This document shows, in pieces, positions 51,987-61,484 of a stretch of 64,000 bases of DNA (position 1 is the stretch's first letter; every line of letters begins with the position of its first letter). The stretch is from Nostoc sp. JL33 (GTDB taxonomy: Bacteria; Cyanobacteriota; Cyanobacteriia; Cyanobacteriales; Nostocaceae): the NCBI RefSeq assembly GCF_017114985.1, contig NZ_JABXKP010000045.1, positions 27,597-91,596 on the forward strand. Reading direction: 5' to 3'. The notes below the pieces were generated by a model. That model saw only the letters and a program-made list of their open reading frames with translations. It did not search any database and was not told the origin of the DNA. A program made the translations under genes and the position numbers.

Positions 51987-53000
51987 GTGATTGTGAATTG
52001 CAGAGGACTTAGAACAGGCAGGCTAAGAAGCGGCATCTTGCCCACAATTGCTCTGGTAATGTTCTCAATGGCTACTGGCTGTAGTCAATCGAGTCCGAAT
52101 CAGGGAACAACTTCCCAACAGTCGCCGCAAGCACAGGAAGCTGCATCTATCCCACGGGCGCAGTCGGGAAAAACTAAAGTAGTGACGACATTTTTACCGA
52201 TATATTTGTTTACTAAGGCAGTGGCTGGAAATGTCGCAGATGTAGAAATTCTAGTGCCACCTGGTACGGAGGTACATGAATACCAAGCGACGCCAGAAAA
52301 TGTCAAAGCGATCGCTACTGCGAATGTGTTAGTAAAAAATGGTTTAGGTTTGGAGGTATTTCTGGAAAATACTGTCAAAAATGCCCAAAATCCCAAATTA
52401 ACTGAAATTGATGCCAGTAAAGGTATTAAACCCTTAAATGAAATTTCACCTGTTGTGAAAACGGCACAAGAGGAAAAAGACCAGGAACATACCCAAGGTA
52501 ATCCTCACGTTTGGTTAGATCCAGTTTTGGCAAAACAACAGGTAACTAATATTCGGGATGGATTAATTGCTGCTGACCCGGCGAATAAAGCTACTTATGA
52601 GGCGAATGCTGCGGCTTATATTAAAGAATTAGAAAGTTTAAACAGCGAATTTCAGCAGACTTTACAAAAAACCCCCAGTTGTACCTTTATTACCTTTCAT
52701 GATGCGTTTCCATATTTAGCTAAACGCTATAACCTCAAGCAAGTTGCTGTAGTGCAAATTCCCGAAGATCAACTTTCACCAACCGATGTGCAAAATGCAG
52801 TCAATGCTGTGAAAAAGTACAAGGTGAAAGCTTTATTTAGTGAACCAGGAGTAGATAACAAACTGCTAAGTAGCCTCTCGAAAGACTTGAAGTTAACTTT
52901 GCGTCCTCTGGATTCTCTGGAAACTGGCGAAACAGATCCGCAGCATTATTTTCAGGCGATGAAAGCTAATTTACAAACTTTGGAAACGGCGTGTAAATAG
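51987..53000 (+). CDS. znuA: Zinc ABC transporter substrate-binding lipoprotein
   Basis: A 337-aa cluster A-I binding protein. A lipoprotein signal with lipobox MATGC (Cys at about 32) is followed by the two-lobe domain. Metal ligands: His in VHEYQATPENV, His in GNPHVWLDPVLA, His in TFHDAFPYLAKRY and an acid in SEPGVDNK. The loop between the first two ligands is short and nearly free of histidine, unlike enteric ZnuA. Start is GTG 51987 with GAGGAG. The first gene of an operon with the ATPase and permease. Confidence 0.92.
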   Translation: MIVNCRGLRTGRLRSGILPTIALVMFSMATGCSQSSPNQGTTSQQSPQAQEAASIPRAQSGKTKVVTTFLPIYLFTKAVAGNVADVEILVPPGTEVHEYQATPENVKAIATANVLVKNGLGLEVFLENTVKNAQNPKLTEIDASKGIKPLNEISPVVKTAQEEKDQEHTQGNPHVWLDPVLAKQQVTNIRDGLIAADPANKATYEANAAAYIKELESLNSEFQQTLQKTPSCTFITFHDAFPYLAKRYNLKQVAVVQIPEDQLSPTDVQNAVNAVKKYKVKALFSEPGVDNKLLSSLSKDLKLTLRPLDSLETGETDPQHYFQAMKANLQTLETACK

Positions 53001-53060
53001 GTTAGGAGTTAGGAGTTAAAACTGATGAATCATAATTTATCAAACATCATTTTTTAAATA

Positions 53061-53837
53061 ATGAATAATGATATTGCTATTTTGAAAGTAGAAGGATTAA
53101 CTGTTTATCAAGGCAGCTATCTAGCTGTTCGAGATGTTTCCTTTGAATTGTTGCCAGGAACAGATACAGCCATCGTCGGCCCTAATGGCGCTGGTAAAAG
53201 TACTTTGGTAAAAGCGGTTTTAGATTTGATACCTCGAAGTGCTGGTACGATTGAAATATTGGGTCGTCCAATTGCAAGGCTGGGGCGTTTACGTCACCTG
53301 TTGGGCTATATGCCGCAAAACTTCATCTTTGACCGCAGCTTTCCGATTTCTGTCAGCGAATTGGTGGGGCTGGGATGGACTAATGAAGGGAAAAGAAAGA
53401 ATTCATTTTTCTCCAGGTTGTGGAAACAAGACCGGGAAAAATCGGCAGCAGTAACAGAAGCTTTACGGCGAACTGATGCTTATCATTTACAGCATCAAGC
53501 TATTGGTACTCTTAGCGGTGGTCAACTGAAGCGGGTTTTATTGGCTTATTGTTTGGTAATGCCTCGGAAATTGTTGGTACTAGATGAAGCCTTTGCTGGT
53601 GTTGATGTCCAAGGTACAGCAGATTTTTACGCTTTGCTAAATGAGTTAAAGCGGGAAGAGAGTTGGACGGTATTGCAAGTTTCTCATGATATTGATATGG
53701 TAAATCGCCATTGCGATCGCGTACTTTGCCTCAATCAAAGCATTGTTTGTACTGGTAAACCGGAAATTGCCCTTTCACCGCAAAACCTGTTAGCAACCTA
53801 TGGTCCAGGTTTCAGTCGCTACCAGCACCAACATTAA
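53061..53837 (+). CDS. znuC: Zinc/manganese ABC transporter ATPase
   Basis: A 258-aa ABC ATPase of the metal-uptake type: Walker A GPNGAGKST, Q-loop YMPQNF, signature LSGGQLKR, Walker B LLVLDEAFAGVD and H-loop VSHDID. It follows znuA by 60 bases and is separated from the permease by a 120-base repeat. The Mn importer MntA is similar, but the znuA neighbour and the Zur-like box favour zinc. Confidence 0.92.
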   Translation: MNNDIAILKVEGLTVYQGSYLAVRDVSFELLPGTDTAIVGPNGAGKSTLVKAVLDLIPRSAGTIEILGRPIARLGRLRHLLGYMPQNFIFDRSFPISVSELVGLGWTNEGKRKNSFFSRLWKQDREKSAAVTEALRRTDAYHLQHQAIGTLSGGQLKRVLLAYCLVMPRKLLVLDEAFAGVDVQGTADFYALLNELKREESWTVLQVSHDIDMVNRHCDRVLCLNQSIVCTGKPEIALSPQNLLATYGPGFSRYQHQH

Positions 53838-53839
53838 AA

Positions 53840-53947
53840 TAATTCGTAATTCGTAATGACGCTCTCTACGTTCGCGCAGCGTGTCGCAGACAGACGCTAA
53901 AAGCGAACGCGGACTCGCTACCGCTACGCTAACGTAATTCGTAATTA
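53840..53947. repeat. Dispersed palindromic repeat between znuC and znuB
   Basis: TAATTCGTAATTCGTAATGACG at the left and AACGTAATTCGTAATTA at the right enclose two inverted stretches of the gcgtagcg/gcgacacgctgcgcg type. This unit sits in the middle of an operon, and the znuB start codon follows its end by a dozen bases. Confidence 0.75.
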
Positions 53948-53958
53948 AAGAATGAAAG

Positions 53959-54840
53959 ATGCCAGTAATTATAGATTTCTTCAATGATTGTCAGATGGCA
54001 AGGCTAGCGATCGCCAATATTAATGACTTGATAAGCTTGTTACAACAGCCCTTTATGCAGCGTGCGATCGCAGGTGCTGCCTTGATGGGAATACTTGGTG
54101 GGATGTTGGGCAGTTTTGTCACCTTGCGCCAGTTATCCTTTTTCAGCCATGCGGTTGGTCATGCAGCATTAGTAGGTGTGGCATTAGGCGTGCTGCTACA
54201 AATAAATCCTACTTGGATGCTGTTACCTTTTACCTTGGTTTTTGGCGTTATTGTCCTCTACTTTATCGACAAAACCGACTTAGCTAGCGATAGCGTACTT
54301 AGCATAGTGCTATCTGGGGCATTAGCGATCGGTTTAATTCTCACAAGCCTAATTAAAGGATATCGTGGCAACTTGATGGCTGTGCTGTTCGGCGATATTC
54401 TAGCGATCGATACCACAGATTTGATTTTGACGCTGCTGGTACTTGTGGGAGGTAGCATATTTTTACTATCAACCCTGCGGCAGCAAATTTTATTGACCCT
54501 TAACCCCGATGTCGCCCAAGTTCAAGGTATTCCCGTCCAATTGTACCGCTATGTGTTTGTGGTCTTGCTCTCACTCGCCGTTGCTGTAGCAATTAAAGCT
54601 GTCGGCGTTTTACTGGTGAACGCGTTTTTGGTTATTCCCGCCTCTACCGCCAAACTGATGAGTCACCACTTTAGCCGCTTTCTAGTCATGTCTGTGATAG
54701 TTGGTTCGATCAGTAGCATTGCTGGCATCATTGTGTCAGGTATTTTCAACTTTGCTTCTGGGCCAAGTATTGTTCTTGTCCAGTTTCTGCTATTTGTAGC
54801 CGTTTTCATCTGGTTCAAGTTGAATTTGAAAGCTGCATAA
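53959..54840 (+). CDS. znuB: Zinc/manganese ABC transporter permease
   Basis: A 293-aa ABC-3 permease with about eight membrane segments: GGMLGSFVTLRQLSFFSHAVGHAALVGVALG at about 47-77 and VLLVNAFLVIPASTAKLMS at about 217-235 are typical. It pairs with the ATPase for zinc import. Start could be ATG 53959 or an internal ATG at 53995 (MARLAI); the first follows right after the repeat, so the N-terminus is uncertain by 12 residues. Confidence 0.9.
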   Translation: MPVIIDFFNDCQMARLAIANINDLISLLQQPFMQRAIAGAALMGILGGMLGSFVTLRQLSFFSHAVGHAALVGVALGVLLQINPTWMLLPFTLVFGVIVLYFIDKTDLASDSVLSIVLSGALAIGLILTSLIKGYRGNLMAVLFGDILAIDTTDLILTLLVLVGGSIFLLSTLRQQILLTLNPDVAQVQGIPVQLYRYVFVVLLSLAVAVAIKAVGVLLVNAFLVIPASTAKLMSHHFSRFLVMSVIVGSISSIAGIIVSGIFNFASGPSIVLVQFLLFVAVFIWFKLNLKAA

Positions 54841-54919
54841 ATATTTTATTTCTCTCCAAGGTCTTGCTATTTTCTTGAATGTTTGCTACATTTAGTAATC
54901 GTGGCTCACAAAAGCCCCA

Positions 54920-54992
<73 letters not shown>

Positions 54993-55044
54993 TACTCTAA
55001 AACTCAATCATATCAAGCATTTCAGCACGTTAAGGCTACTTTAG

Positions 55045-55076
55045 AAGCTTAGTAGATATCAATCTCTACTAAGCTT
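55045..55076 (+). terminator. Hairpin downstream of tRNA-Phe
   Basis: AAGCTTAGTAGA (55045-55056) and TCTACTAAGCTT (55065-55076) form a perfect 12-bp stem with an 8-base loop, followed by TTGCC. A likely terminator of the tRNA transcript, about 50 bases past its end. The rest of the gap to 55188 has no gene. Confidence 0.6.
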
Positions 55077-55188
55077 TTGCCTACTAAAACTCTACTAAAG
55101 CTCTAGCTTCTGAGCTTCTCCTAATTAGGGCTTGCTGAAGTAGTTGATTTTGCTCTAGCTCTGACTGCTGCAAGTTAGCAATATGTGA

Positions 55189-55488
55189 TTATGCCAAAAG
55201 ATGGTATCGGCCGATATGTGGTGCAGCAGTCACTAAACCTTCGAGTTTGGCTGCTAGCGCTTGGATATGGGGTGAATCTAGATGAGTATTCAGGGCTTCA
55301 TGAGAATTCCACTCTTCTAGAAAAGTAAAGTCTGTTGGATCGTTTTGGTTTTGCAAAAGTTCATACTTGATCGCACCTACTTCCTGACGGGTTGGTTCAA
55401 TGAGTTCCAACAGTACAGCTTTGAGTTCTTCTACTTTGTTAGGCAAAGCAATAAAACGGGCAACTACGCGAATCGTTTGGTTAGTCAT
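55189..55488 (-). CDS. ABM-domain monooxygenase (YgiN-like)
   Basis: A 99-aa antibiotic-biosynthesis-monooxygenase fold protein: VVARFIALPNKVEELKAVLLELIEPTRQE, GAIKYELLQNQNDPTDFTFLEEW and HLDSPHIQALAAKL. These small dimers oxidise or bind quinols and related aromatics, or act as EthD-like helpers. No partner enzyme is adjacent. The stretch 55489-55567, before purE, is a repeat of attttttattgggc. It is convergent with nothing and seems monocistronic or cotranscribed with purE. Confidence 0.85.
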   Translation of the reverse strand: MTNQTIRVVARFIALPNKVEELKAVLLELIEPTRQEVGAIKYELLQNQNDPTDFTFLEEWNSHEALNTHLDSPHIQALAAKLEGLVTAAPHIGRYHLLA

Positions 55489-55567
55489 TTTTTATTGGGC
55501 ATTTTTTATTGGGTATTGGGCAGAGGAAAAAGACTTGCTGCTGCCCTGCTCTGGTGTTTAAATTTAT

Positions 55568-56086
55568 TTAAAACATTTGCTGTAAATATTGCTCATAGCC
55601 TAGTTGTTCTAATTTTGCTTGCTTTGCAATTACTGATTCGGATAGGGTTTGGCGATATTGTTGCACTTTTTCTAGCAATTCTGGTTGCTGAGTTGCGAGG
55701 ATTTGTACTGCTAAAAGTCCGGCATTTTTGGCATTACCGATCGCTACTGTTGCTACAGGAATACCCGCAGGCATTTGTAAAATAGAATACAAAGAATCAA
55801 CACCTTGTAAGTTTCGGGTAGGTACAGGAACACCGATGACAGGAAGTGGAGTTAAAGACGCTACCATTCCAGGCAGATGGGCAGCACCACCCGCACCAGC
55901 AATAATCACTTTAATGCCGCGTTGGTGTGCAAGTTGAGCATATTGCACCATGCGTTCTGGGGTACGATGAGCAGAAACGATCGCCACTTCGCTCTCAACG
56001 CCAAATTCTTCACAAACTGCGATCGCATCTTTCATCGTGGGCAAATCGGAATCGCTGCCCATAATAATACCAACTAGGGGAGTCAT
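55568..56086 (-). CDS. purE: N5-carboxyaminoimidazole ribonucleotide mutase
   Basis: A 172-aa PurE class I enzyme of purine synthesis, converting N5-CAIR to CAIR. Motifs: [13 protein letters not shown] at 6-18, [10 protein letters not shown] at about 37-46 (catalytic His), [12 protein letters not shown] and [13 protein letters not shown]. Normal length and complete. Confidence 0.95.
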   Translation of the reverse strand: MTPLVGIIMGSDSDLPTMKDAIAVCEEFGVESEVAIVSAHRTPERMVQYAQLAHQRGIKVIIAGAGGAAHLPGMVASLTPLPVIGVPVPTRNLQGVDSLYSILQMPAGIPVATVAIGNAKNAGLLAVQILATQQPELLEKVQQYRQTLSESVIAKQAKLEQLGYEQYLQQMF

Positions 56087-56090
56087 AGAA

Positions 56091-56128
56091 TTTTGGATTT
56101 TGGATTTTGGATTTTGGATTTTGGATTA
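56091..56128. repeat. ATTTTGG heptamer array
   Basis: Five tandem heptamers (TTTTGGA register) just before the purE start codon and between purE and nagA. The same unit is seen at 43312-43343. Confidence 0.85.
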
Positions 56129-56192
56129 ATCGACGATTGTTTCATCTAAAATCGGATGAGATTTAGGATTTAGCTATCTTTTCGCCAATGTG

Positions 56193-57374
56193 ATGACCCA
56201 AGCAACACAAAATCCTGTAGATATAATCAATGCTAGAGTACCAGGGTACAAAGATTTGCAGATGCTCTTGATTAATCAACAGGGCATAATTGAGCAAATC
56301 TTGCCAATGGGTACAGCAGAAGTACACAACCGTGCATCCGTAATAGATGTAGCAGGCGACTGGATTTCATTGGGTGGCGTTGATTTACAAATTAACGGTG
56401 CTTTGGGTTTGGCATTTCCGGATTTGACGGCTGAAAATGCTCATATACTCCAGAAAATAAGGCAATTTTTGTGGGATGTCGGGGTAGATGGATTTTTACC
56501 GACACTTGTGACAACTTCAGTAGAAAACATTCAGCGATCGCTTGCTATTATTGCTGAGGTTCTACCCACTCAACAAGCAGGTGCCAAGATTCTGGGAGTA
56601 CATCTAGAAGGCCCATTTTTGAATTTCCAAAAGCGGGGCGCACACCCAGCAGAGTACCTGTTACCCTTAACAATTGACGAGGTAAAGCGGGTTTTGGGTA
56701 ATTATGCTCATGTGGTGAAAGTGATCACCTTAGCACCGGAGTTAGATTTCACTGGTGAAGTAATTCCATATTTGCGTTCTCTGGGGATTACTGTCAGTTT
56801 AGGGCATTCTCAAGCAACATCTGCCCAAGCCCAACGTGCCTTTGAACAGGGTGCAACGATGGTAACTCATGCTTTCAACGCCATGCCAGTATTACATCAC
56901 CGCGAACCAGGATTATTAGGGGCAGCAATTACGCATCCTGATGTGATGTGTGGTTTTATTGCTGATGGTAAACACGTTTCGCCCACAATGCTGCAAATTT
57001 TACTTCGTGCTAGCTATGAAGAGAAAGGGCTGTTTCTTGTCAGCGATGCCCTTGCACCTTTGGGGCTACCTGATGGCGTGTATCCTTGGGATAGTCGGCA
57101 AATTGAAGTTAAAAACGGTACGGCACAACTGGCGGATGGCACTTTGTCGGGGACGACTTTACCCTTGTTGGTGGGAGTGCAGAATTTGGTAAAATGGGGA
57201 ATTTGTGACGTGGAAAGTGCGATCGCTTTAGCTACTAATGCACCTAGACAAGCGATTGGTTTACCAGGAATTGCCAAGAGTCAACCCGCTAATTTATTAC
57301 GCTGGCATTGGGATGAGACTACAAAAGAATTAACTTGGCAACGTGCTATCACCGCAGATATGGGTATATTTTAA
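56193..57374 (+). CDS. nagA: N-acetylglucosamine-6-phosphate deacetylase
   Basis: A 393-aa amidohydrolase-fold enzyme that deacetylates GlcNAc-6-P in amino-sugar and cell-wall recycling. Motifs: VHLEGPFL at about 133-140, SLGHSQATSAQAQRAFEQGATMVTHAFNAM, and VSDALAPLGLPDGVY with the catalytic Asp. The start at ATG 56193 is chosen over the adjacent GTG. Its stop codon overlaps the convergent 107-aa gene by four bases (TTAA). Confidence 0.93.
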   Translation: MTQATQNPVDIINARVPGYKDLQMLLINQQGIIEQILPMGTAEVHNRASVIDVAGDWISLGGVDLQINGALGLAFPDLTAENAHILQKIRQFLWDVGVDGFLPTLVTTSVENIQRSLAIIAEVLPTQQAGAKILGVHLEGPFLNFQKRGAHPAEYLLPLTIDEVKRVLGNYAHVVKVITLAPELDFTGEVIPYLRSLGITVSLGHSQATSAQAQRAFEQGATMVTHAFNAMPVLHHREPGLLGAAITHPDVMCGFIADGKHVSPTMLQILLRASYEEKGLFLVSDALAPLGLPDGVYPWDSRQIEVKNGTAQLADGTLSGTTLPLLVGVQNLVKWGICDVESAIALATNAPRQAIGLPGIAKSQPANLLRWHWDETTKELTWQRAITADMGIF

Positions 57375-57694
57375 GTAATCCATATCAGATTAACTTTGTC
57401 TCCTTTCATTCCCACACGTACTATAAATTCATGTCCATCATCAGCAAAACTCAGCTTCCACAAATAGGTCTGAGTTTCTCCTTGTTTGAGATGACCGAAA
57501 TAAGTAGTTGTATAACCCTCAGACATGCGTGGAATTAGCGGGGAGCTAACTTGGTCAAATATTTGTTTGGTAATATCTCTTCTATACTCTAAATCACCTA
57601 CCGTGAGAAAAAGTTCGTAATTTCCCGCAGCAGTGGCATCCAAAATAGTCTGCAAACAATTAATCACGTTTTCAGGGGGATTTATCGAATTCAT
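57371..57694 (-). CDS. 107-aa protein of unknown function
   Basis: A soluble alpha/beta protein: an N-terminal helix NVINCLQTILDATAAGNYELFLTVGD and a beta C-terminus TYLWKLSFADDGHEFIVRVGMKG. The size and order are like a DUF4864 or NTF2/SnoaL-type small fold (helix, then curved sheet), but I do not recognise a precise family. It is convergent with nagA, overlapping its stop by four bases. Confidence 0.7.
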   Translation of the reverse strand: MNSINPPENVINCLQTILDATAAGNYELFLTVGDLEYRRDITKQIFDQVSSPLIPRMSEGYTTTYFGHLKQGETQTYLWKLSFADDGHEFIVRVGMKGDKVNLIWIT

Positions 57695-57888
57695 ATATCA
57701 TCCTCCTATGTCTAGTGTGACTCAGAGATCAGGCGTTAACTAACAATATTAGAACATGATACTTGATTTATTGAACTTTAGAGATCGCACCATCGTTTAT
57801 TAACGGGGTAATCTGGTTTAAAATCCTTTAAACCACTGGCTTTTGCCTCTGTTACTCCTGTTTCTGTGGAACAAGAATCTCCCACCAC

Positions 57889-57908
57889 AGCAAAGCTTGG
57901 TGGGAGAG
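57889..57908. terminator. Hairpin between the site-2 protease and 107-aa genes
   Basis: CTCCCACC and GGTGGGAG pair around a loop cagcaaagctt-like stretch at about 57889-57907, eleven bases past the site-2 protease stop codon. No T-run, but the position suits termination of that leftward gene. Confidence 0.4.
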
Positions 57909-57918
57909 TGTCAATAAA

Positions 57919-59043
57919 CTATGCAGGGCTAGGTTGAGTTCGACTTTGAAGTAGCTGAATAATTGCAGCTTTTTCTAAGATTCCAACTAGGACACCATTC
58001 TCACGAATTACGGGGAGGACAGACAGCTTTTGTTGTTCGAGTAACTGCATGACTTCCAGCAGAGGTTGATCGGATTGGACTGTGGTAGATTCGGTAATTG
58101 GTCGCATGACTTGTTTGATTTGAGTTTCTGACCACAGTGCTGTTGGAATGCTTCGTAAATTATCAACAGCGATCGCACCTACTAATTGTCCATGATCATC
58201 AGTCACTAAGAACCGATGCCAGTTTTGCCCACTTATGACTCGCTCATCGGCAAACTCTCTCAAGCTAAGATTAGCAGATACAATCGGGCTATCATGAGTT
58301 ACAGCATCCTCGGCTGTCAAACCTGTGAGTTTTTCTTGCACTCTGGCAAATTGAGCCGCATTACCAGCATTTTGCAACAAGAAGAAGCCAACTAACAAAT
58401 TCCAGAAGTTACCGAAGCTGCCAAATAATAGTAGGGGAACTATACCAGAAAGAATTGCTACCCAACCAAAGATTTGCCCAACTCGACTTGCAAAGGTTAC
58501 ACCTTTATAAGGATTACCTGTAATTTTCCAAACGATGGCTTTCAGTATATTTCCGCCATCTAAGGGCAAGCCAGGAATCAGGTTAAACAGGGCTAATGCC
58601 AAGTTAACAGAGGCTAGAACACCAAGAATTGCAGCTAACGGCCCTGATGCAGCAGTCGTAACACCAATAGCTGTAAGGATACCGCATAGTAATAAGCTGA
58701 CTAATGGCCCAGCGATCGCTACCCAGAATGCTTCACCTGGGGTTTTCGACTCTTTTTCTAAGCTAGCCAAACCGCCAAATATAAACAGTGTGATCGATTT
58801 GACATCAATTCCCTGACCAATCGCAACGAAACTGTGGCCTAATTCGTGGGCGACGACAGAGGCAAATAACATCAGCGCACTCATCAGTCCTAGTAGCAAA
58901 GCTAATCCCGCAGACAATTGGGGAAATTGCGCCGCCAGTCCACTGCTATAGCTCCAAGTTACCAAACCCAGAACTAAAAACCATGACGGATGGATATAGA
59001 AGGGAATTCCGAAGAGATTACCAACGCGAATTGTGCCATTCAT
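57919..59043 (-). CDS. Site-2 protease family protein with CBS domains (M50B)
   Basis: A 374-aa intramembrane zinc protease. HELGH at about 66-70 holds the ligands His66, His70 and catalytic Glu67; NLIPGLPLDGG has the third ligand aspartate. About six membrane segments (residues 17-225), then a pair of CBS domains (about 245-370) that sense adenosine nucleotides. Such proteins cut membrane-bound anti-sigma factors or remnants of signal peptides. ATG 59041-59043 is preferred over GTG 59052 because AGGTGAG then serves as the ribosome site. Confidence 0.9.
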   Translation of the reverse strand: MNGTIRVGNLFGIPFYIHPSWFLVLGLVTWSYSSGLAAQFPQLSAGLALLLGLMSALMLFASVVAHELGHSFVAIGQGIDVKSITLFIFGGLASLEKESKTPGEAFWVAIAGPLVSLLLCGILTAIGVTTAASGPLAAILGVLASVNLALALFNLIPGLPLDGGNILKAIVWKITGNPYKGVTFASRVGQIFGWVAILSGIVPLLLFGSFGNFWNLLVGFFLLQNAGNAAQFARVQEKLTGLTAEDAVTHDSPIVSANLSLREFADERVISGQNWHRFLVTDDHGQLVGAIAVDNLRSIPTALWSETQIKQVMRPITESTTVQSDQPLLEVMQLLEQQKLSVLPVIRENGVLVGILEKAAIIQLLQSRTQPSPA

Positions 59044-59278
59044 GTCGCTCACCTTTGATTTCAGCTTCGAGAGGTTTACTTTTGTCCTTCTCGATGTTTT
59101 TAGTGTAACGAAATGTTAAGAGATTTTAACCTTGATGACAGTAGTGGTGTCCGTCCGTAAAGGTGCGGTTATTGGCCTGCTGCCGCGAGTAAGAGAGGCG
59201 GCAGCCCCAATCAGAGGCATTCCCAGTCTGAGACTCTTAACGAGGTAAGATTTTTTGTAAATGGTATTAGGCATCCAC

Positions 59279-60991
59279 CTATGCTGCCATTATCTCCATT
59301 TGGTGAGAACTTTTCTGCAACATCGGGGTGATTATATCAGCAGGGACAGGACGACTGAAGTAGTAACCCTGACCTTCGTCACATCCCTGCATTTGCAGGT
59401 AGTCAAGCTGTTCTTTGGTTTCCACACCCTCTGCGGTGATTTTCAACCGCAGGCTCTTGGCGAGGGCAATAATCGCATCCGTGATGGCGGCGCTATCAGG
59501 ATTGGAGGTGACATCCCGTACAAATGACTGATCAATCTTGAGCATATTCACAGGAAAGCGCTTCAAGTAGTTGAGAGAGGAATAACCGGTGCCGAAGTCG
59601 TCTAGAGCCAACCATATACCGAGTTCTCGTAATTCTTTTAAGGTTTTAACCGATCGCTCAATGTCACCCATCAAGAAGCTTTCCGTTACTTCCAGTTCCA
59701 AGTAAGATGTTTTGAGTCCAGTTTCCTCAATAATTTGGCTGACGACTTCAACCAGATTCGGTTGTTCAAACTGTCGAGATGACAGATTTACAGATATCCG
59801 AATTGGGCTAAATCCAGCAAGCTGCCAAGCACGGTTTTGAGCACAAGCAGTTCGCAAGACCCATTGATCAATTGGCACGATCAAACCATTGGCTTCGGCA
59901 ATGGGAATAAACTTGGCTGGAGAAATCAAACCTAAAGTAGGATGCTGCCAGCGAACCAACGCTTCCATACCTGTAACTTGTCCGTTGTCTAAATCAATCA
60001 GAGGTTGATAATAAACCAGCATTTCGTTGCGCCCAAGCGCTCCATATAACTCATTTTCTAAGGTTAGCCGCTCCTGCAACTGAGCATTAATTTCCGGCGA
60101 ATAGTATTGGTATTGGCTACGCCCTTGCTGCTTCGCCTGGTATAGTGCCATGTGAGCCTGTTGCAAGAGTTCATCTACGCTATTAGAATCATTTAGGTCA
60201 TTAATTGTGATGCCGATGCTAGCGGTAACATGAATCGATTTACCCTCTAAAAAAAAGGGTTTTCTCAGCGTACTTAACAGCAGTTGAGATAGCTTAATCA
60301 CACTTTCAAAAGAAACAATGTCCATACGGGCAAGAACAAATTCATCTCCACTCAAATGGGCAAGAATATCTGTTTGCGCCATGCAGGCTGATAACCTCTG
60401 AGCAACTGCTCTTAACAACAAATTTGTTGTCTGATGCTCCAACCCATGACTCATACCAGTGAAATCATCAATAGCCAGCAAAAAGATAGCTACAAGGCGC
60501 TGGTTGTTTTCAGGTTGGGATAGAGTCTGATGGAGGCGATCGCGGAATAAATCACGATTGGGTAATCCAGTTAGATCATCATAATGAGTGATGTAGTGAA
60601 TTAACTCATCTAATTTGTGAAGAGTTTGTGAGGTATCCGCCATCAATGTCCCCGCTTCATCAGCAAAATCTGTGGGTAATTCCGGTAGGGTTTTGGTGTT
60701 TAAATAATTTTGCAATGCCGCAGATGTCAAAATAACCGGTTTCAGGAGGTGGTTTAGGGCGTAGAGGGTGACAGCAGTACCCGCTAACGTAGCCAACAGA
60801 GCAACGATCATAACTCGCGCCGCCATCTCCAAGGAATAGGAGTTTGAGATAACGAAACTCAAGAGTAAGGTCAGAAGTGGTACATGAGTGCCCAAAAATG
60901 CCACCAACATGATTTTAGCGGTGTAACTTTTCTTGAGCCATCTGAAACGAGCTAGGAAGGAATATAAGTAAAGCTTGTGATTAAGATTCAT
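59279..60991 (-). CDS. GGDEF-EAL domain protein, likely phosphodiesterase
   Basis: A 570-aa membrane protein: two membrane segments at about 27-85, then a GGDEF domain (about 130-295) and an EAL domain (about 310-560). The GGDEF core is LSGDEF rather than GGDEF and its N-terminal part is degenerate, so cyclase activity is doubtful. The EAL part has EALVRW, the asparagine and glutamate motifs (ISVNLS, LELEVTES), LDDFGTGYSS, KID and AEGVET, so it is probably an active c-di-GMP phosphodiesterase. Confidence 0.93.
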   Translation of the reverse strand: MNLNHKLYLYSFLARFRWLKKSYTAKIMLVAFLGTHVPLLTLLLSFVISNSYSLEMAARVMIVALLATLAGTAVTLYALNHLLKPVILTSAALQNYLNTKTLPELPTDFADEAGTLMADTSQTLHKLDELIHYITHYDDLTGLPNRDLFRDRLHQTLSQPENNQRLVAIFLLAIDDFTGMSHGLEHQTTNLLLRAVAQRLSACMAQTDILAHLSGDEFVLARMDIVSFESVIKLSQLLLSTLRKPFFLEGKSIHVTASIGITINDLNDSNSVDELLQQAHMALYQAKQQGRSQYQYYSPEINAQLQERLTLENELYGALGRNEMLVYYQPLIDLDNGQVTGMEALVRWQHPTLGLISPAKFIPIAEANGLIVPIDQWVLRTACAQNRAWQLAGFSPIRISVNLSSRQFEQPNLVEVVSQIIEETGLKTSYLELEVTESFLMGDIERSVKTLKELRELGIWLALDDFGTGYSSLNYLKRFPVNMLKIDQSFVRDVTSNPDSAAITDAIIALAKSLRLKITAEGVETKEQLDYLQMQGCDEGQGYYFSRPVPADIITPMLQKSSHQMEIMAA

Positions 60992-61234
60992 AAATTCTGC
61001 TCGATAATTGGCGAATTAGTTCCGAGCTATCCTGGCAAAAGAATATTTTTGATTCATCATCCAGTGGAATCAGCCCTCGTGGAACCCAACCCTGATAAGG
61101 TTATATTTTATGCTTCCCAATATATCTTTCTACTTGATCTATCTAACGATAAAGTTTCTGTAAAACTTATTCCACAAGGAATTTCACAATTAATAGCCAA
61201 TTGTGTTGATTGTTACCCTATTAGTAGTTCTTAG

Positions 61235-61484
61235 TTGGGTTTAACGTGATATAAGAGCAAAATTAACTATAGGTAAACACTGATATTTATCTGTATTTAC
61301 CGAGAGCATCTCAATGAGTGTAAAAAGCCTTGTAAAACCTCACCCCAACCCTCTCCTTAGCAAGGAGAGGGAGCAAGAATCTTGTTTCTCATCTGGTATA
61401 TTTGCGCTCATTGAGATGCTCCCTGTTTAGCTGTGGTTCGATTTCACAAATTTCGACTTATGCAAGAGGTCTATTATTTTGAGA
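61235..61484. other. Gap with a MITE between EAL and phosphorylase genes
   Basis: A 250-base gap; the main content is the inverted-repeat unit at 61304-61421. Nothing else is recognisable. Confidence 0.4.
61304..61421. repeat. 118-bp MITE-like element with GAGCATCTCAATGAG ends
   Basis: Perfect 15-bp terminal inverted repeats at 61304-61318 and 61407-61421. The middle has a CCCTCTCCTT/AAGGAGAGGG hairpin in a CCTCACCCCAA context like the ATATCATGTCC family. No coding capacity. Confidence 0.75.

Noticed and set aside
55000..55060. Integrase tail or attachment site downstream of tRNA-Phe
   Set aside because: A short frame ends FQHVKATLEA, but no integrase motif or duplicated tRNA end is visible.
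59180..59204. CTGCCGC/GCGGCAG hairpin between the EAL and protease genes
   Set aside because: Stem is only 7 bp with no T-run, so a terminator call is not justified.
60977..61234. An 85-codon frame divergent from and overlapping the EAL gene start
   Set aside because: It has GTG start, no ribosome site, no recognised family and overlaps a solid gene start by 15 bases. It may be a fragment, but I cannot support it.
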